This document shows positions 7,602-16,397 of a stretch of 64,000 bases of DNA, piece by piece. The stretch's first letter is position 1. The number at the start of each line of letters is the position of its first letter. The position numbers and the translations under genes were made by a program. The stretch is from positions 1,426,001-1,490,000 of the forward strand of contig CAVZUK010000003.1 of the NCBI GenBank assembly GCA_963778465.1. The letters run 5' to 3'. The notes below the pieces were generated by a model. The model made no database searches. It saw nothing but the letters and a program-made list of their open reading frames with translations, and had not been told where the DNA came from. The DNA is from CAVZBW01 sp963778465 (lineage in GTDB: Bacteria; Actinomycetota; Acidimicrobiia; Acidimicrobiales; RAAP-2).

Positions 7602-9720
7602 CGGCGGGTCCGGGTCCGGGCCGGGAGAAGGCGAGGCCGGCGCGCGGATCGAGGAGCTCCGGCGCCTCATCGCCTACCACAACGAGCGCTACTTCCTGGA
7701 GGACAGCCCGGAGATCTCCGATCGCGACTACGACGCGTTCGTCCGCGAGCTCCAGGGACTGGAGGAGGAGCACCCCGAGCTGATCACCGCCGAGTCGCCG
7801 ACCGCTCGTGTCGGCGGGCCGATCTCGCGGCTCTTCGAGCCGGTCCGGCACGAGGTGCCGATGATGAGCCTCGACAACGCCTTTACGGAGGCCGAGCTCG
7901 AGGCGTGGGCCGCCCGGGTGCACCGCCTGCTGCCCGACCTCTCGATCGACGAGGCGGAGATGTGCTGCGAGCCGAAGGTGGACGGCGTGGCCATGTCGCT
8001 GCTCTACGCGGAGGGCGAGCTCGTGCAGGCCGCCACCCGCGGCGACGGCGTGACGGGGGAGAACGTGACCGCGAACGTGGCCACCATCGGCTCCGTGCCC
8101 CACCGGCTGCGTTCCGCGGTCGGCCGGGCTCCGAAGCGGCTCGAGGTGCGGGGCGAGGTCTACCTGCCGGTCGCCGAGTTCGAGCGCATGAACGAACGCC
8201 AGCTCGACCTCGGCGAGCGCGTCTTTGCCAACCCCCGCAACGCCGCCGCCGGCTCACTACGCCAGAAGGATCCGGCGGTCACCGCCAAACGTCCCCTCGC
8301 GTTCTGGGCCTACCAGATCGGCGGGGTCGACACCCAGGCCAAGCGCTGGTTCCCGGAACGGCAGAGCGCGACCCTCGAGCTGCTCGGGGCGGCGGGATTC
8401 CCGGTCAGTCCCGACGTGGAGGTGGTCTCCGGCCTGCAACGGGTCGTGGCGCGCTGCCGCGAGCTCGAGGCCCGGCGGCACGACCTCGGCTACGAGCTCG
8501 ACGGGGTCGTGGTCAAGCTTGACGACTTCGCGCTGCACCGCCAGCTGGGTTCCACGTCGCGGGCGCCCCGGTGGGCCATCGCCTTCAAGTTCGCGCCCGA
8601 GGAACGGACGACCCGGCTGCTGCGCATCGACGTCTCCATCGGCCGCACCGGCCGCGCCACGCCGTTCGCGGCGCTCGAGCCGGTCTTTGTGGGCGGGTCG
8701 ACGGTGTCCATGGCCACCCTGCACAACGAGGACCAGGTGCGGTTGAAGGACGTGCGCCCGGGCGACCTCGTGACCGTGCGCAAAGCGGGGGACGTGATCC
8801 CCGAGGTGCTCGGTCCGGTGCTGCACGCGAGCGAGGGTCCGGCCGAGCGCGGCGAGCCCTGGAGCTTCCCGACGGTCTGTCCCTCCTGCGGCGGGCCGCT
8901 CGTCCGGCTGCCCGGCGAGAGCGACACCTATTGCACGAACATCGACTGCCCCGCGCAACGAGTCCAGCGACTGGCGCACTTCGGGTCCCGCTCGGCCATG
9001 GACATCGAGGGCCTCGGCGAGCAGCGCGTCGTGCAGCTGGTGTCGGCGGGTCTCGTCTCCGACCCCGCCGACCTCTATCTCCTCAAGGTGGACGACCTCG
9101 CCGCCCTCGAGGGTTTCGCGGAGATCTCGGCCGGCAACCTCCGCCGAGCCATCGACGACTCGCGCACCCGTCCCCTCCACCGGTTGCTGGTGGCGCTCGG
9201 CATTCGCCACCTCGGCCCCACGGGCGCGAGGGCGGTCGCCCGGGCCGTGGGATCGCTCGAAGTGCTCCGCGAGGCCTCGGCGGAGACCCTCGCCGCCGTC
9301 CCCGGCGTCGGACCGACGATCGCCGAGGCCGTCGTCGAGTTCTTCGCCAACCCGGCCAACGAGGACGTGGTCACGCGCCTCGTGGAAGCCGGCGTGGCGA
9401 CGACCGAGCCCGGGGTCACCCCAGCCGCTCCGGGCTCGCCACCCGGGGAGCCCGGAGCGCAGGGCCCTCCGCAGAGCCTCGCCGGCAAGTCGGTGGTGAT
9501 CACCGGGACCGTTCCCGGGTACACGCGGGAGCAGGCGGAGGAGGCGGTGGTCGCCCGTGGCGGCAAGTCGCCCGGCAGCGTCTCCAAGCGCACCTTCGCC
9601 GTCGTGCTCGGGGAGTCTCCGGGGGAGTCCAAGCTGACCAAGGCCGAGCAGCTCGGGGTGCCCATCGTCGAGGGGACCCGCTTCGAGGAGCTGCTCACCA
9701 CCGGCGAGCTCCCCCAGTGA
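7582..9720 (+). CDS. ligA: NAD-dependent DNA ligase LigA
   Basis: A 712-residue replicative ligase that seals nicks using NAD+. In order: the Ia domain (EELRRLIAYHNERYFLEDSP), the adenylation motif with catalytic Lys in CEPKVDGVAMSLLY (about residue 132), the OB fold (RTGRATPFAALEPV), a four-Cys zinc finger (CPSC then CTNIDC), helix-hairpin-helix repeats (RHLGPTGARAVARA) and a C-terminal BRCT domain (SLAGKSVVITGTVPGYTRE). The GTG at 7582 was chosen because GAGG lies 7 nt upstream; it overlaps mnmA by 20 nt. A longer frame runs further back but is shadow within mnmA. Confidence 0.95.
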   Translation: MARSRSDGGSGSGPGEGEAGARIEELRRLIAYHNERYFLEDSPEISDRDYDAFVRELQGLEEEHPELITAESPTARVGGPISRLFEPVRHEVPMMSLDNAFTEAELEAWAARVHRLLPDLSIDEAEMCCEPKVDGVAMSLLYAEGELVQAATRGDGVTGENVTANVATIGSVPHRLRSAVGRAPKRLEVRGEVYLPVAEFERMNERQLDLGERVFANPRNAAAGSLRQKDPAVTAKRPLAFWAYQIGGVDTQAKRWFPERQSATLELLGAAGFPVSPDVEVVSGLQRVVARCRELEARRHDLGYELDGVVVKLDDFALHRQLGSTSRAPRWAIAFKFAPEERTTRLLRIDVSIGRTGRATPFAALEPVFVGGSTVSMATLHNEDQVRLKDVRPGDLVTVRKAGDVIPEVLGPVLHASEGPAERGEPWSFPTVCPSCGGPLVRLPGESDTYCTNIDCPAQRVQRLAHFGSRSAMDIEGLGEQRVVQLVSAGLVSDPADLYLLKVDDLAALEGFAEISAGNLRRAIDDSRTRPLHRLLVALGIRHLGPTGARAVARAVGSLEVLREASAETLAAVPGVGPTIAEAVVEFFANPANEDVVTRLVEAGVATTEPGVTPAAPGSPPGEPGAQGPPQSLAGKSVVITGTVPGYTREQAEEAVVARGGKSPGSVSKRTFAVVLGESPGESKLTKAEQLGVPIVEGTRFEELLTTGELPQ

Positions 9721-9763
9721 GCCCCCGCCGGCACCTGCACCCCCCCGCCGGGTCGCCCGTCGG

Positions 9764-9769
9764 TAGCCT
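9764..9769 (+). promoter_or_regulatory. Candidate -10 box of the PASTA kinase gene
   Basis: TAGCCT ends 12 nt before the kinase ATG, which would give a leader of only a few bases. No Shine-Dalgarno sequence is present. Confidence 0.35.
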
Positions 9770-9781
9770 TGGGACGCCGCG

Positions 9782-11887
9782 ATGGCCCTGACCACCGATT
9801 CCACGGCCCGGGTGCTGGGCAAGCGCTACCGGCTGCTCTCTCCCTTGGGCAGCGGCGCCTCGGCGCACGTCCATCTGGCGGAGGACCTCACCCTGGAGCG
9901 CCACGTGGCGGTCAAGGTGCTCCTGCCGGGCTTGGCCCAGGACGAGGCGTTCCTCCGGCGTTTCCGAGCCGAGGCAAGGGCCGCCGGCTCGCTCAACCAC
10001 CCCCACGTGATGAAGGTGTTCGACTGGGGCGAGGAGGCGGACGGGCCCTACCTGGTGCTCGAGTACCTGGGCGGTGGCAACCTCCGTGAGCTGCTCGACC
10101 GAGGGATCCTGCTGACCCCCGCCGAGGCGGCGAGCGTGGGCAGCCAGGCCGCCTCCGGGTTGGCCTACGCCCACGGCAGGGGGATCGTCCACCGTGACGT
10201 GAAGCCGGCCAACCTGCTCTTCGACGAGGAGGGCCGGCTCCGGGTCGGCGACTTCGGGGTGGCCCGCGCCCTGGCCGCCTCGAGCTGGACGGAGCCCGTC
10301 GGAGCGGTCATCGGCACCGCCCGCTACGTCTCCCCCGAGCAGGCGCAGGGCCAGGCGGTCGACGGCCGGGCCGACGTCTACGCCCTGGCGCTCGTGCTGT
10401 ACGAATCCGTGACCGGGACCCTCCCGTTCGTCGCCGACACCTCGGTCGGCACGCTCATGGCCCGGATCGGGCGGCCGCTCCCGCCGCACCGCGCCCTCGG
10501 GCTCCTCAATCCCGTGCTGCACGCCGCCGCCGACCCCGACGAGGCCTCCCGTCCCTCCGCCGAGGAGCTGGTCCGCTCGCTCGAGGCGGTCTCGGCCCGG
10601 TTGCCACCGCCGGGATCGCCGATGCACTCTGCGCATCCCGAGATCCCACGCGGTGCGATCCCGCCGGCCCGGCCGACCCCAGCGGGCGCCGCCACCCTGG
10701 CGAACCCGCCGACCCAGCCGATCCCGCCGGCCCGGCCGACCCCAGCGGGCGCCGCCACCCTGGCGAACCCGCCGATCCCGCCGATCCCGCCGACCCGGCC
10801 GACCCCAGCGGGCGCCGCCACCCTGGCGAACCCGCCGATCCCGCCGAACCAAGGGGCCCCCGCAACCCGGGCCAACCCGACCACCCCAACGACCCGCCCG
10901 AGCTGGTGGGCACACCCGACCCGGCCGGCCCAGCCAGACCGCACGACGCGCACGGCCCGGTTCACGCAGCCGAGCGACCAAGCCACGGCCCAGCCCACCG
11001 GGACGGCCGTGCTCACCTGGGCCGTACGCCCCGCCGGCTCGGTGCCGCAGGCCGAGGTTCCGGCACCGCCATTCGCGCCGCCCCAGCCCGTCCAAGCTGC
11101 CCCCCGCCGCCGGCGGCGGTGGCTGCGCTGGATGGTGGCGTTCCTCGTCGTCCTGGCGCTGGCGGCGGCTGGGCTCGCCTACGCCATCAAGAACAAGGTC
11201 TTCACGCCGAGCCATCCCGTCCCCCACATGGTCGGCATGACGCTCGACCAGGCCGGGCTGGCCGCGCGGGTCGACCGCTTCCCGGTCCAGGTGGCCGGCC
11301 GGCAGTACTCGACGAGCGTGCCGGTGGGCCACGTGGTCGTGCAGCGTCCGGCCGCCTCGCAACCGTTGAAGGAGGGCGACCCCGTGCAGGTCGTCCTCTC
11401 CAAGGGGTTGCCGCCCGAGCGAGTCCCCTCGCTGAGCGGGCTCGATTGTGCCGGTGCCCAGCGGGTTCTCGGCCTCGAGAACCTCTACGGGTCCTGCCCG
11501 TCCTCCGCCGCCCAGTACAGCTCCTCGGTTCCGACCGGTCAGGTGATCTCCTGGAGCTACCAGGGCGTCGACCGGCCAACGACGGCGCCGTGGCACAGCA
11601 CCATCGCCATCGAGGTCTCCAACGGGCTGCCGCCGGCAAACGTCCCCCACCTGGGCGGCGACACCTACGCCCAGGCCGCGGCCCAGCTGTCCCAGGTCGG
11701 CCTCAAGGCGACCGAGGTGAAGGAGAGCTCGTCCAAGACACCGAGCGGCCAGGTCATCTCGACGGACCCGCCGGCGGGCCAGCAGGTGCCGGCGGGCTCG
11801 TCCGTGACGGTCTACGTGTCGACCGGGAGCCCCGCGTCGTCGGGCTCCCAGTCGTCGTTGTTCAACCTCTTCGGGCTCGGGCAGTGA
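9782..11887 (+). CDS. PknB-like Ser/Thr protein kinase with three PASTA domains
   Basis: A 701-residue membrane kinase. The Hanks-type catalytic domain spans about residues 10-270: Gly loop LGSGASAHVHLAED, catalytic Lys in HVAVKVLL (about 45), HRDVKPANLL (Asp about 139), DFGVARAL and the APE-equivalent YVSPEQAQG. A Pro/Thr-rich cytosolic linker of about 170 residues carries three 21-residue tandem repeats. One transmembrane helix (MVAFLVVLALAAAGLAYAI, about 450-470) leads to three extracellular PASTA domains, which in relatives bind peptidoglycan or lipid II. The middle PASTA contains a Cys pair (DCAGAQ and GSCPSS). Unlike in classic pknAB clusters, no rodA, pbpA or phosphatase gene is adjacent. 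The next gene overlaps its stop (GTGA). Confidence 0.95.
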   Translation: MALTTDSTARVLGKRYRLLSPLGSGASAHVHLAEDLTLERHVAVKVLLPGLAQDEAFLRRFRAEARAAGSLNHPHVMKVFDWGEEADGPYLVLEYLGGGNLRELLDRGILLTPAEAASVGSQAASGLAYAHGRGIVHRDVKPANLLFDEEGRLRVGDFGVARALAASSWTEPVGAVIGTARYVSPEQAQGQAVDGRADVYALALVLYESVTGTLPFVADTSVGTLMARIGRPLPPHRALGLLNPVLHAAADPDEASRPSAEELVRSLEAVSARLPPPGSPMHSAHPEIPRGAIPPARPTPAGAATLANPPTQPIPPARPTPAGAATLANPPIPPIPPTRPTPAGAATLANPPIPPNQGAPATRANPTTPTTRPSWWAHPTRPAQPDRTTRTARFTQPSDQATAQPTGTAVLTWAVRPAGSVPQAEVPAPPFAPPQPVQAAPRRRRRWLRWMVAFLVVLALAAAGLAYAIKNKVFTPSHPVPHMVGMTLDQAGLAARVDRFPVQVAGRQYSTSVPVGHVVVQRPAASQPLKEGDPVQVVLSKGLPPERVPSLSGLDCAGAQRVLGLENLYGSCPSSAAQYSSSVPTGQVISWSYQGVDRPTTAPWHSTIAIEVSNGLPPANVPHLGGDTYAQAAAQLSQVGLKATEVKESSSKTPSGQVISTDPPAGQQVPAGSSVTVYVSTGSPASSGSQSSLFNLFGLGQ
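10658..10846 (+). repeat. 63-bp tandem repeat, three copies, in the kinase linker
   Basis: Three nearly identical 63-bp units start at about 10658, 10721 and 10784. Each encodes a 21-residue unit built on IPPxRPTPAGAATLANPP. The units differ by very few bases, suggesting recent duplication or gene-conversion-like homogenisation. They lie between the kinase domain and the transmembrane helix. Confidence 0.9.
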
Positions 11888-12207
11888 GCGGGGCAACCGC
11901 CGACGGTTGCGAGCTGTGCGAAGCGGCGCGCATCACCGACTGGTACCACGAGGACGTCGTCTGCTGGATCGCCGACTGCGAGATCTGCGATGTGCCGATG
12001 GTCGTCTGGCGCGAGCACGGCTCCCAGCCGCCCGACGAGGCGCGGGCGCACATGATCGGCCGGCTGACGGAGGTCGCCGACCAGCGCTTCGGGGCCGGCG
12101 GGTGGTCCCTCGATCAGGTGATGCGCCAGATCCCCGACCACTTCCACGCCCACGCCCGGGATCCCGATTGGTGGTTCCGGCGCGGCACACGCTCCGCCCG
12201 GCGCTGA
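11884..12207 (+). CDS. Small Cys-rich conserved-looking protein, 107 aa, unknown function
   Basis: Starts at a GTG that overlaps the kinase stop codon (GTGA), so it is likely translationally coupled. The N-terminal half carries two CxxC pairs (CELC and CEIC) and two further Cys in VVCWIADC, followed by DVPMVVWREHG. The C-terminal half contains FHAHARDPDWWFRRG with several His and Trp residues. The spacing suggests a metal-binding (zinc-ribbon or HNH-like) fold, but I do not recognise the family. Its coupling to the PASTA kinase makes it a candidate partner or substrate, which is inference only. Confidence 0.7.
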   Translation: MSGATADGCELCEAARITDWYHEDVVCWIADCEICDVPMVVWREHGSQPPDEARAHMIGRLTEVADQRFGAGGWSLDQVMRQIPDHFHAHARDPDWWFRRGTRSARR

Positions 12208-12375
12208 CGGACCCGTTGCGGTCCCGGCGTGGCGGGCCGCCGCCACCAGGAGAAATACCGGGCGGTCAGTAGCGATTGGCTACCCTTGTGGTCTTCCGTC
12301 GGCCGGAGGCAGGCGGATGTGGGCCCTCCGGACGTTCGGGGCGGCACGGATGGCAGCGGAGCGAGGAGCCAGCAG

Positions 12376-13257
12376 ATGGGCGCGTTGGACGGTCGGGTGG
12401 CGATCATCACCGGGGCGGGTCGGGGGATCGGTCGTGAGCACGCGCTGCTCTTCGCCTCCGAGGGCGCCAAGGTGGTCGTCAACGACCTCGGGGGCTCGGT
12501 CGACGGCTCCGGCGACGACCGGACCGCCGCGCAGCAGGTCGTGGACGAGATCAAGGAGATCGGCGGGGAGGCCATCGCCAACAGGGACGACGTCGCCGAC
12601 TGGGACGGCGGCAGGCGCCTGGTCGAGGCGGCGATCGATGCCTTCGGCGACCTCCACGTGCTGGTCAACAACGCCGGCATCCTCCGCGACCGGGTGCTCG
12701 TGAACATGAGCGAGGAGGACTGGGACAGCGTCGTCCACGTCCACATGAAGGGCCACTTCGTCCCCACCCGCCACGCCGCCGCCTACTGGAGGGAGCAGAC
12801 CAAGGCGGGTCGCGAGGTCAAGGCCGCGGTCGTCAACACCTCCTCGACCTCGGGCCTCCTCGGGAACCCCGGCCAGACCAATTACGGCGCAGCCAAGGCG
12901 GGGATCGCCGCCCTGACCGTCATCGCCGCCCAGGAGCTCTCGCGCTACGGGGTGAGGGTCAACGCCATCGCCCCCGCGGCGCGCACCCGCATGACGGAGG
13001 GCACCCCGGGCCTCTCGGACATCGTGGGCAAGCCCTCGGATCCCGGGACCTTCGACGTCTGGGACCCGGCCAACGTGTCCCCGCTCGTGGCTTACCTCTC
13101 GACCGAAGGTTGCCCGGCCAACGGCCGGGTCTTCTTCGTGCAGGGCGGCACGATCCGGACGTTCCAAAACTGGACCATGACCGACACCCTCGAGCGCCCG
13201 TACCGCTGGACGGTCGGGGACCTCGAAGCGGAGATGGTGGCGCTCCTGCGTCCCTGA
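12376..13257 (+). CDS. SDR family NAD(P)-dependent oxidoreductase
   Basis: A 293-residue classical short-chain dehydrogenase. The Rossmann motif is TGAGRGIGREHALLFA, the structural motif NNAGI, and the catalytic set is Ser in NTSSTSG plus Tyr and Lys in NYGAAKAG. An extra acidic loop (NDLGGSVDGSGDD) after the second beta strand and the C-terminal PYRWTVGDLEAEM tail are typical of SDRs related to the hydroxyacyl-CoA dehydrogenase domain of MFE-2 proteins. A fatty or steroid acyl-CoA role is therefore likely. A GAGGAG sequence about 9 nt upstream supports the ATG at 12376. The upstream 168 nt include a TACCCT box near 12280. Confidence 0.88.
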   Translation: MGALDGRVAIITGAGRGIGREHALLFASEGAKVVVNDLGGSVDGSGDDRTAAQQVVDEIKEIGGEAIANRDDVADWDGGRRLVEAAIDAFGDLHVLVNNAGILRDRVLVNMSEEDWDSVVHVHMKGHFVPTRHAAAYWREQTKAGREVKAAVVNTSSTSGLLGNPGQTNYGAAKAGIAALTVIAAQELSRYGVRVNAIAPAARTRMTEGTPGLSDIVGKPSDPGTFDVWDPANVSPLVAYLSTEGCPANGRVFFVQGGTIRTFQNWTMTDTLERPYRWTVGDLEAEMVALLRP

Positions 13258-13296
13258 CGAGCTGGCCGCCCCCGGCCTTCCGCCGCGGGCCCCGCC

Positions 13297-13701
13297 CTAC
13301 GCGGTGATCTCGCGGATCCTGGTGGCGAGCTCCTGGGTCGAGGGGTCCGCCGGCGAGGTCTGGAGGGCCAGCAACTTGGTCATGTCCCCTTGGATCTGCA
13401 CCCGGCCCATCATGAACGCCTGCATGGCCGCCTGCGAGTTGCCGTCCACGAGGATGGCCTTGGCCGTCTCGTAGTCCACGGTGACCGAGAGGTCGGGGTC
13501 CTCGAGGTGACCCGTCTCCAGGTCGAGCTCGCCCTCGGAGGTGTCCAGGTAGGCGTCGAGCTGGCCCCCTCCAAAGGGGACCTCCGTGACCACCAGGTTC
13601 ATCCTCACGGGGTGGGGGAGGGGCTTGACCTTCCCATGGAACTCGGCGCGGATCCGCCGAGCTTCGTCGATCCATTCCTCGTTCAGGAACGGGTGCGCCA
13701 T
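13297..13701 (-). CDS. SCP2 sterol-binding domain protein
   Basis: A 134-residue protein with the sterol carrier protein 2 fold, which binds hydrophobic acyl or sterol ligands. Characteristic are VDYETAKAILVDGNSQAAMQAFMMGRVQIQGDMTKLL, the acceptor strand and helix of SCP2, and the strand LEDPDLSVTV. The ATG at 13701 has GGAGGAG 7-8 nt upstream, better than the GTG five codons earlier. It converges with the SDR gene and diverges from the carboxylesterase gene; a TAACGT box lies in the shared intergenic region. Lipid-carrier function fits the neighbouring lipid genes. Confidence 0.8.
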   Translation of the reverse strand: MAHPFLNEEWIDEARRIRAEFHGKVKPLPHPVRMNLVVTEVPFGGGQLDAYLDTSEGELDLETGHLEDPDLSVTVDYETAKAILVDGNSQAAMQAFMMGRVQIQGDMTKLLALQTSPADPSTQELATRIREITA

Positions 13702-13802
13702 CTGGTGCTCCTCCACGTCCGCCTCGCTCCGGCGGAGGTACGTTACCGGCGCTCGGTAGCATGCCTGACAGTGCTCGAGACTTGTTCGTCAGGAAGCGGC
13801 AG

Positions 13803-14564
13803 ATGACCGCGCCGGTCCTCGCCGGAGCCGAGCCCTTCTCGGCCGAGGGTGGTCCGGTTGGTGCATTGGTGCTCCACGGGTTCACCGGCTCGCCGGCGTC
13901 CCTCCGACCCATCGCCGAGGCCCTGGCCAACGCCGGCCTCACCGTCGAGCTGCCGCTCCTGCCGGGGCACGGCACCGCGGTCGCGGACATGGTCGAGACG
14001 ACGTGGTCGGACTGGGCCTCGGTCGCGCAGAAGGCCTTCGGCGACCTTGCGTCGCGCTGCACCACGGTGGTCGTGGTCGGCCTCTCGATGGGCGGCACCC
14101 TCGCGCTCCAGCTGGCCGAGCTCGATCCCGACATCGCCGGGCTGGTGCTCGTCAACCCGCTCGCCGAGCCCAGCGATCCGACCCTCCGGCAGGGCCTGGC
14201 CGACCTCCTGGCGGCCGGGACGACCTTGATGGACGCGATCGGATCCGACATCGCCATCCCGGGGGTGAACGAGCTCTCGTACGAGGAGACCCCGCTCGCC
14301 CCCCTGCTCTCGCTCTTCGACGGGGTCGACGAGGTCGCATCCGGGCTGGATCGGGTGCGCTGCCCCGTCCTCCTCCTGTCGAGCCGGCAGGATCACGTGG
14401 TGCCCGCTTCGTCGGGAGACTTCCTCGTCAAGTCGGTCGGGGGTCCCTGCGAGCGCGTCTGGCTCGAGCGCAGCTACCACGTGGCCACCCTCGACTACGA
14501 CCGCGACGAGGTGACCTCGAGGGCCGTGGACTTCGTCAGCCGAGTGACGTCGGCGGTTCCGTGA
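13803..14564 (+). CDS. Alpha/beta hydrolase, carboxylesterase (Est30-like)
   Basis: A 253-residue serine hydrolase. The oxyanion motif is LHGFTGSPAS, the nucleophile elbow GLSMGGTLALQ, the acid SRQDHVVP and the catalytic His in RSYHVATLDYDRDEV. The arrangement is that of small bacterial carboxylesterases and monoacylglycerol lipases. The ATG at 13803 has AGGAAG at a good distance; the in-frame ATG at 13761 falls on a probable -10 box (TAGCAT) and is less likely. It ends with GTGA, which opens a 28-codon mini-ORF leading into gatC. Confidence 0.85.
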   Translation: MTAPVLAGAEPFSAEGGPVGALVLHGFTGSPASLRPIAEALANAGLTVELPLLPGHGTAVADMVETTWSDWASVAQKAFGDLASRCTTVVVVGLSMGGTLALQLAELDPDIAGLVLVNPLAEPSDPTLRQGLADLLAAGTTLMDAIGSDIAIPGVNELSYEETPLAPLLSLFDGVDEVASGLDRVRCPVLLLSSRQDHVVPASSGDFLVKSVGGPCERVWLERSYHVATLDYDRDEVTSRAVDFVSRVTSAVP

Positions 14565-14647
14565 TTCGCCTGCCCACCGACGGCACCGTGGTCCGCGTGC
14601 CGACCGACCAGCGCCCGACCCGCCGACTCCGCCACCCGCTGCGTTGA
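14561..14647 (+). CDS. Possible relay mini-ORF between the carboxylesterase and gatC, 28 aa
   Basis: This frame starts at a GTG overlapping the esterase stop (GTGA) and stops on the gatC start codon (TTGA). The product would be basic and contains two related LPTDGT and VPTDQR segments. It has no recognisable domain. The interest is positional: gatC has a TTG start with no Shine-Dalgarno sequence, so ribosomes terminating here could start gatC. It may be chance, since open frames are common at this GC content. Confidence 0.3.
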   Translation: MIRLPTDGTVVRVPTDQRPTRRLRHPLR

Positions 14648-14955
14648 GCGCCGCACCGCCCCCCATCGATCGGGCAGAGGTGGCGCACGTTGCCAAGCTG
14701 GCCCGCCTGGACCTCACGCCCGAGGAGCTCGACCTCTTCACGGGGCAGCTGGCCTCGGTCCTCGGCCACGCCGCGGACGTGGCTGCGCTGGAACTGGGGG
14801 ACGTGATGCCGACGGCCCACCCCCAGCCGCTCGCCAACGTGCTGCGCCCCGACGAGCCCCGACCGTGCCTCGACCGGGACGAGGTGTTGGCGGAGGCGCC
14901 GGAGGTGGACGACCACCGCTTCAAGGTCCCCCGCATCGTGGGGGAGGCGCCTTGA
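14644..14955 (+). CDS. gatC: Asp/Glu-tRNA amidotransferase subunit C
   Basis: A 103-residue small subunit that stabilises GatA on GatB. The signature is EVAHVAKLARLDLTPEELDLFTGQL near the N-terminus, and the C-terminal RDEVLAEAPEVDDHRFKVPRIV is highly typical. The start is TTG at 14644. The stop overlaps the TTG of gatA (TTGA), so gatC, gatA and gatB form a coupled operon for making Gln-tRNA(Gln) and/or Asn-tRNA(Asn). Confidence 0.93.
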   Translation: MSAAPPPIDRAEVAHVAKLARLDLTPEELDLFTGQLASVLGHAADVAALELGDVMPTAHPQPLANVLRPDEPRPCLDRDEVLAEAPEVDDHRFKVPRIVGEAP

Positions 14956-16397
14956 GCGGAACCTCACCGACGCCCGGGGCCCTCGAGCTCGCCGCCGAGG
15001 TCCGCTCCGGGGAGCGATCGGCGCGCCAGACGATCGAGGAAGCGCTCGAGCGCGTCGCCCTCCACGATCCCCAGCTCCACGCCTTCGTCACCGTCACCGA
15101 GGAGTCGGCGCTCGAGGCGGCGGACGGGATCGATCGGGCCGTCGCCCAGGGTGGCGACCCCGGCCCGCTCGCCGGCGTGCCGATCGCCTTGAAGGACAAC
15201 CTCTGCACCCGGGGGGTCCGCACGACGTGCGGCTCGCGGATCCTCGAGCACTGGCGTCCGCCCTACGACGCCACGGTCGTGACGTCGCTTCGCGCCGCGG
15301 GGGCGGTGACCGTCGGCAAGACCAACATGGACGAGTTCGCGATGGGCTCGTCGACGGAGAACTCCGCCTTCGGCCCGACGGCCAATCCGTGGGACCCGGC
15401 CAGGGTCCCCGGCGGGTCGAGCGGCGGCTCGGCCGCGTCCGTCGCCTCGGGCATGGTGCCGCTGGCACTCGGCTCCGACACGGGGGGATCGATCCGCCAG
15501 CCCGCCTCTCTCTGCGGGGTGGTCGGCATGAAGCCCACCTACGGCGCCGTGTCGCGCTACGGCCTGGTGGCCTTTGCGAGCTCGCTCGACCAGATCGGGC
15601 CCTTCGCCCGGACGGTCCGTGACGCGGCGGCGCTCTACAACGTCATCTGCGGTCACGACCCCTGCGACAGCACCTCCCTGCCCGATGCCGCCGAGGTGGA
15701 CCTGGCTGCGCTCGACGACGGCGTCGAGGGGCGCCGTATCGGCGTCCTGACCGAGCTGGTCGACGAGATGGCACCGGACGTGGCGGCGCAGGTTCGCCGC
15801 GCCGCCGACGTCCTCGACCGGGCCGGAGCGAGCGTCGTCGAGGTCTCCGTGCCCGAGGTCCGCTACGGCCTGTCGGCCTACTACCTGATCGCGCCGGCCG
15901 AGGCGTCCTCCAACCTGGCGCGCTACGACGGGGTGCGCTACGGGCTGCGAGTGGACGCCCCCGACGTCGCCCGCATGAACGCCGCGACCCGGGCGGCGGG
16001 CTTCGGGCCGGAGGTGAAGCGCCGGATCATGCTCGGCACCTACGCGCTCTCCGCCGGCTACTACGACGCCTACTACGGGCAGGCCCAGCGGGTCCGGACC
16101 GTGCTGATCGAGGCGATGGCGCGCGCCTATGGTGAGGTCGACGCGCTGCTGGGAGCGACGTCACCGACGACTGCCTTCACCATGGGTGCCAAGACGGACG
16201 ACCCCCTCTCCATGTACCGATCCGACGTCTGCACGATCCCGTCCAACCTGACCGGCGCGCCGGCCATCAGCGTCCCGGTGGGTTCGGGCGAGGACGGGCT
16301 GCCGATCGGCGTGCAGGTGCTCGTGCCCGCCTATGGCGAACCCCTCCTCTTCCAGGTCGCACGGGTGCTCGAGGACGCCGTGCTGTCGACGTCATGA
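14952..16397 (+). CDS. gatA: Asp/Glu-tRNA amidotransferase subunit A
   Basis: A 481-residue amidase-signature enzyme that releases ammonia from glutamine for the GatB active site. The Ser-cisSer-Lys elements are Lys in PIALKDNLCT, the Gly/Ser-rich stretch RVPGGSSGGSAASVASG, and GSDTGGSIRQPAS with the nucleophile Ser. The start is TTG, overlapping the gatC stop; the end overlaps the gatB ATG (ATGA). Length and order are normal for bacterial GatCAB. Confidence 0.95.
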   Translation: MSGTSPTPGALELAAEVRSGERSARQTIEEALERVALHDPQLHAFVTVTEESALEAADGIDRAVAQGGDPGPLAGVPIALKDNLCTRGVRTTCGSRILEHWRPPYDATVVTSLRAAGAVTVGKTNMDEFAMGSSTENSAFGPTANPWDPARVPGGSSGGSAASVASGMVPLALGSDTGGSIRQPASLCGVVGMKPTYGAVSRYGLVAFASSLDQIGPFARTVRDAAALYNVICGHDPCDSTSLPDAAEVDLAALDDGVEGRRIGVLTELVDEMAPDVAAQVRRAADVLDRAGASVVEVSVPEVRYGLSAYYLIAPAEASSNLARYDGVRYGLRVDAPDVARMNAATRAAGFGPEVKRRIMLGTYALSAGYYDAYYGQAQRVRTVLIEAMARAYGEVDALLGATSPTTAFTMGAKTDDPLSMYRSDVCTIPSNLTGAPAISVPVGSGEDGLPIGVQVLVPAYGEPLLFQVARVLEDAVLSTS

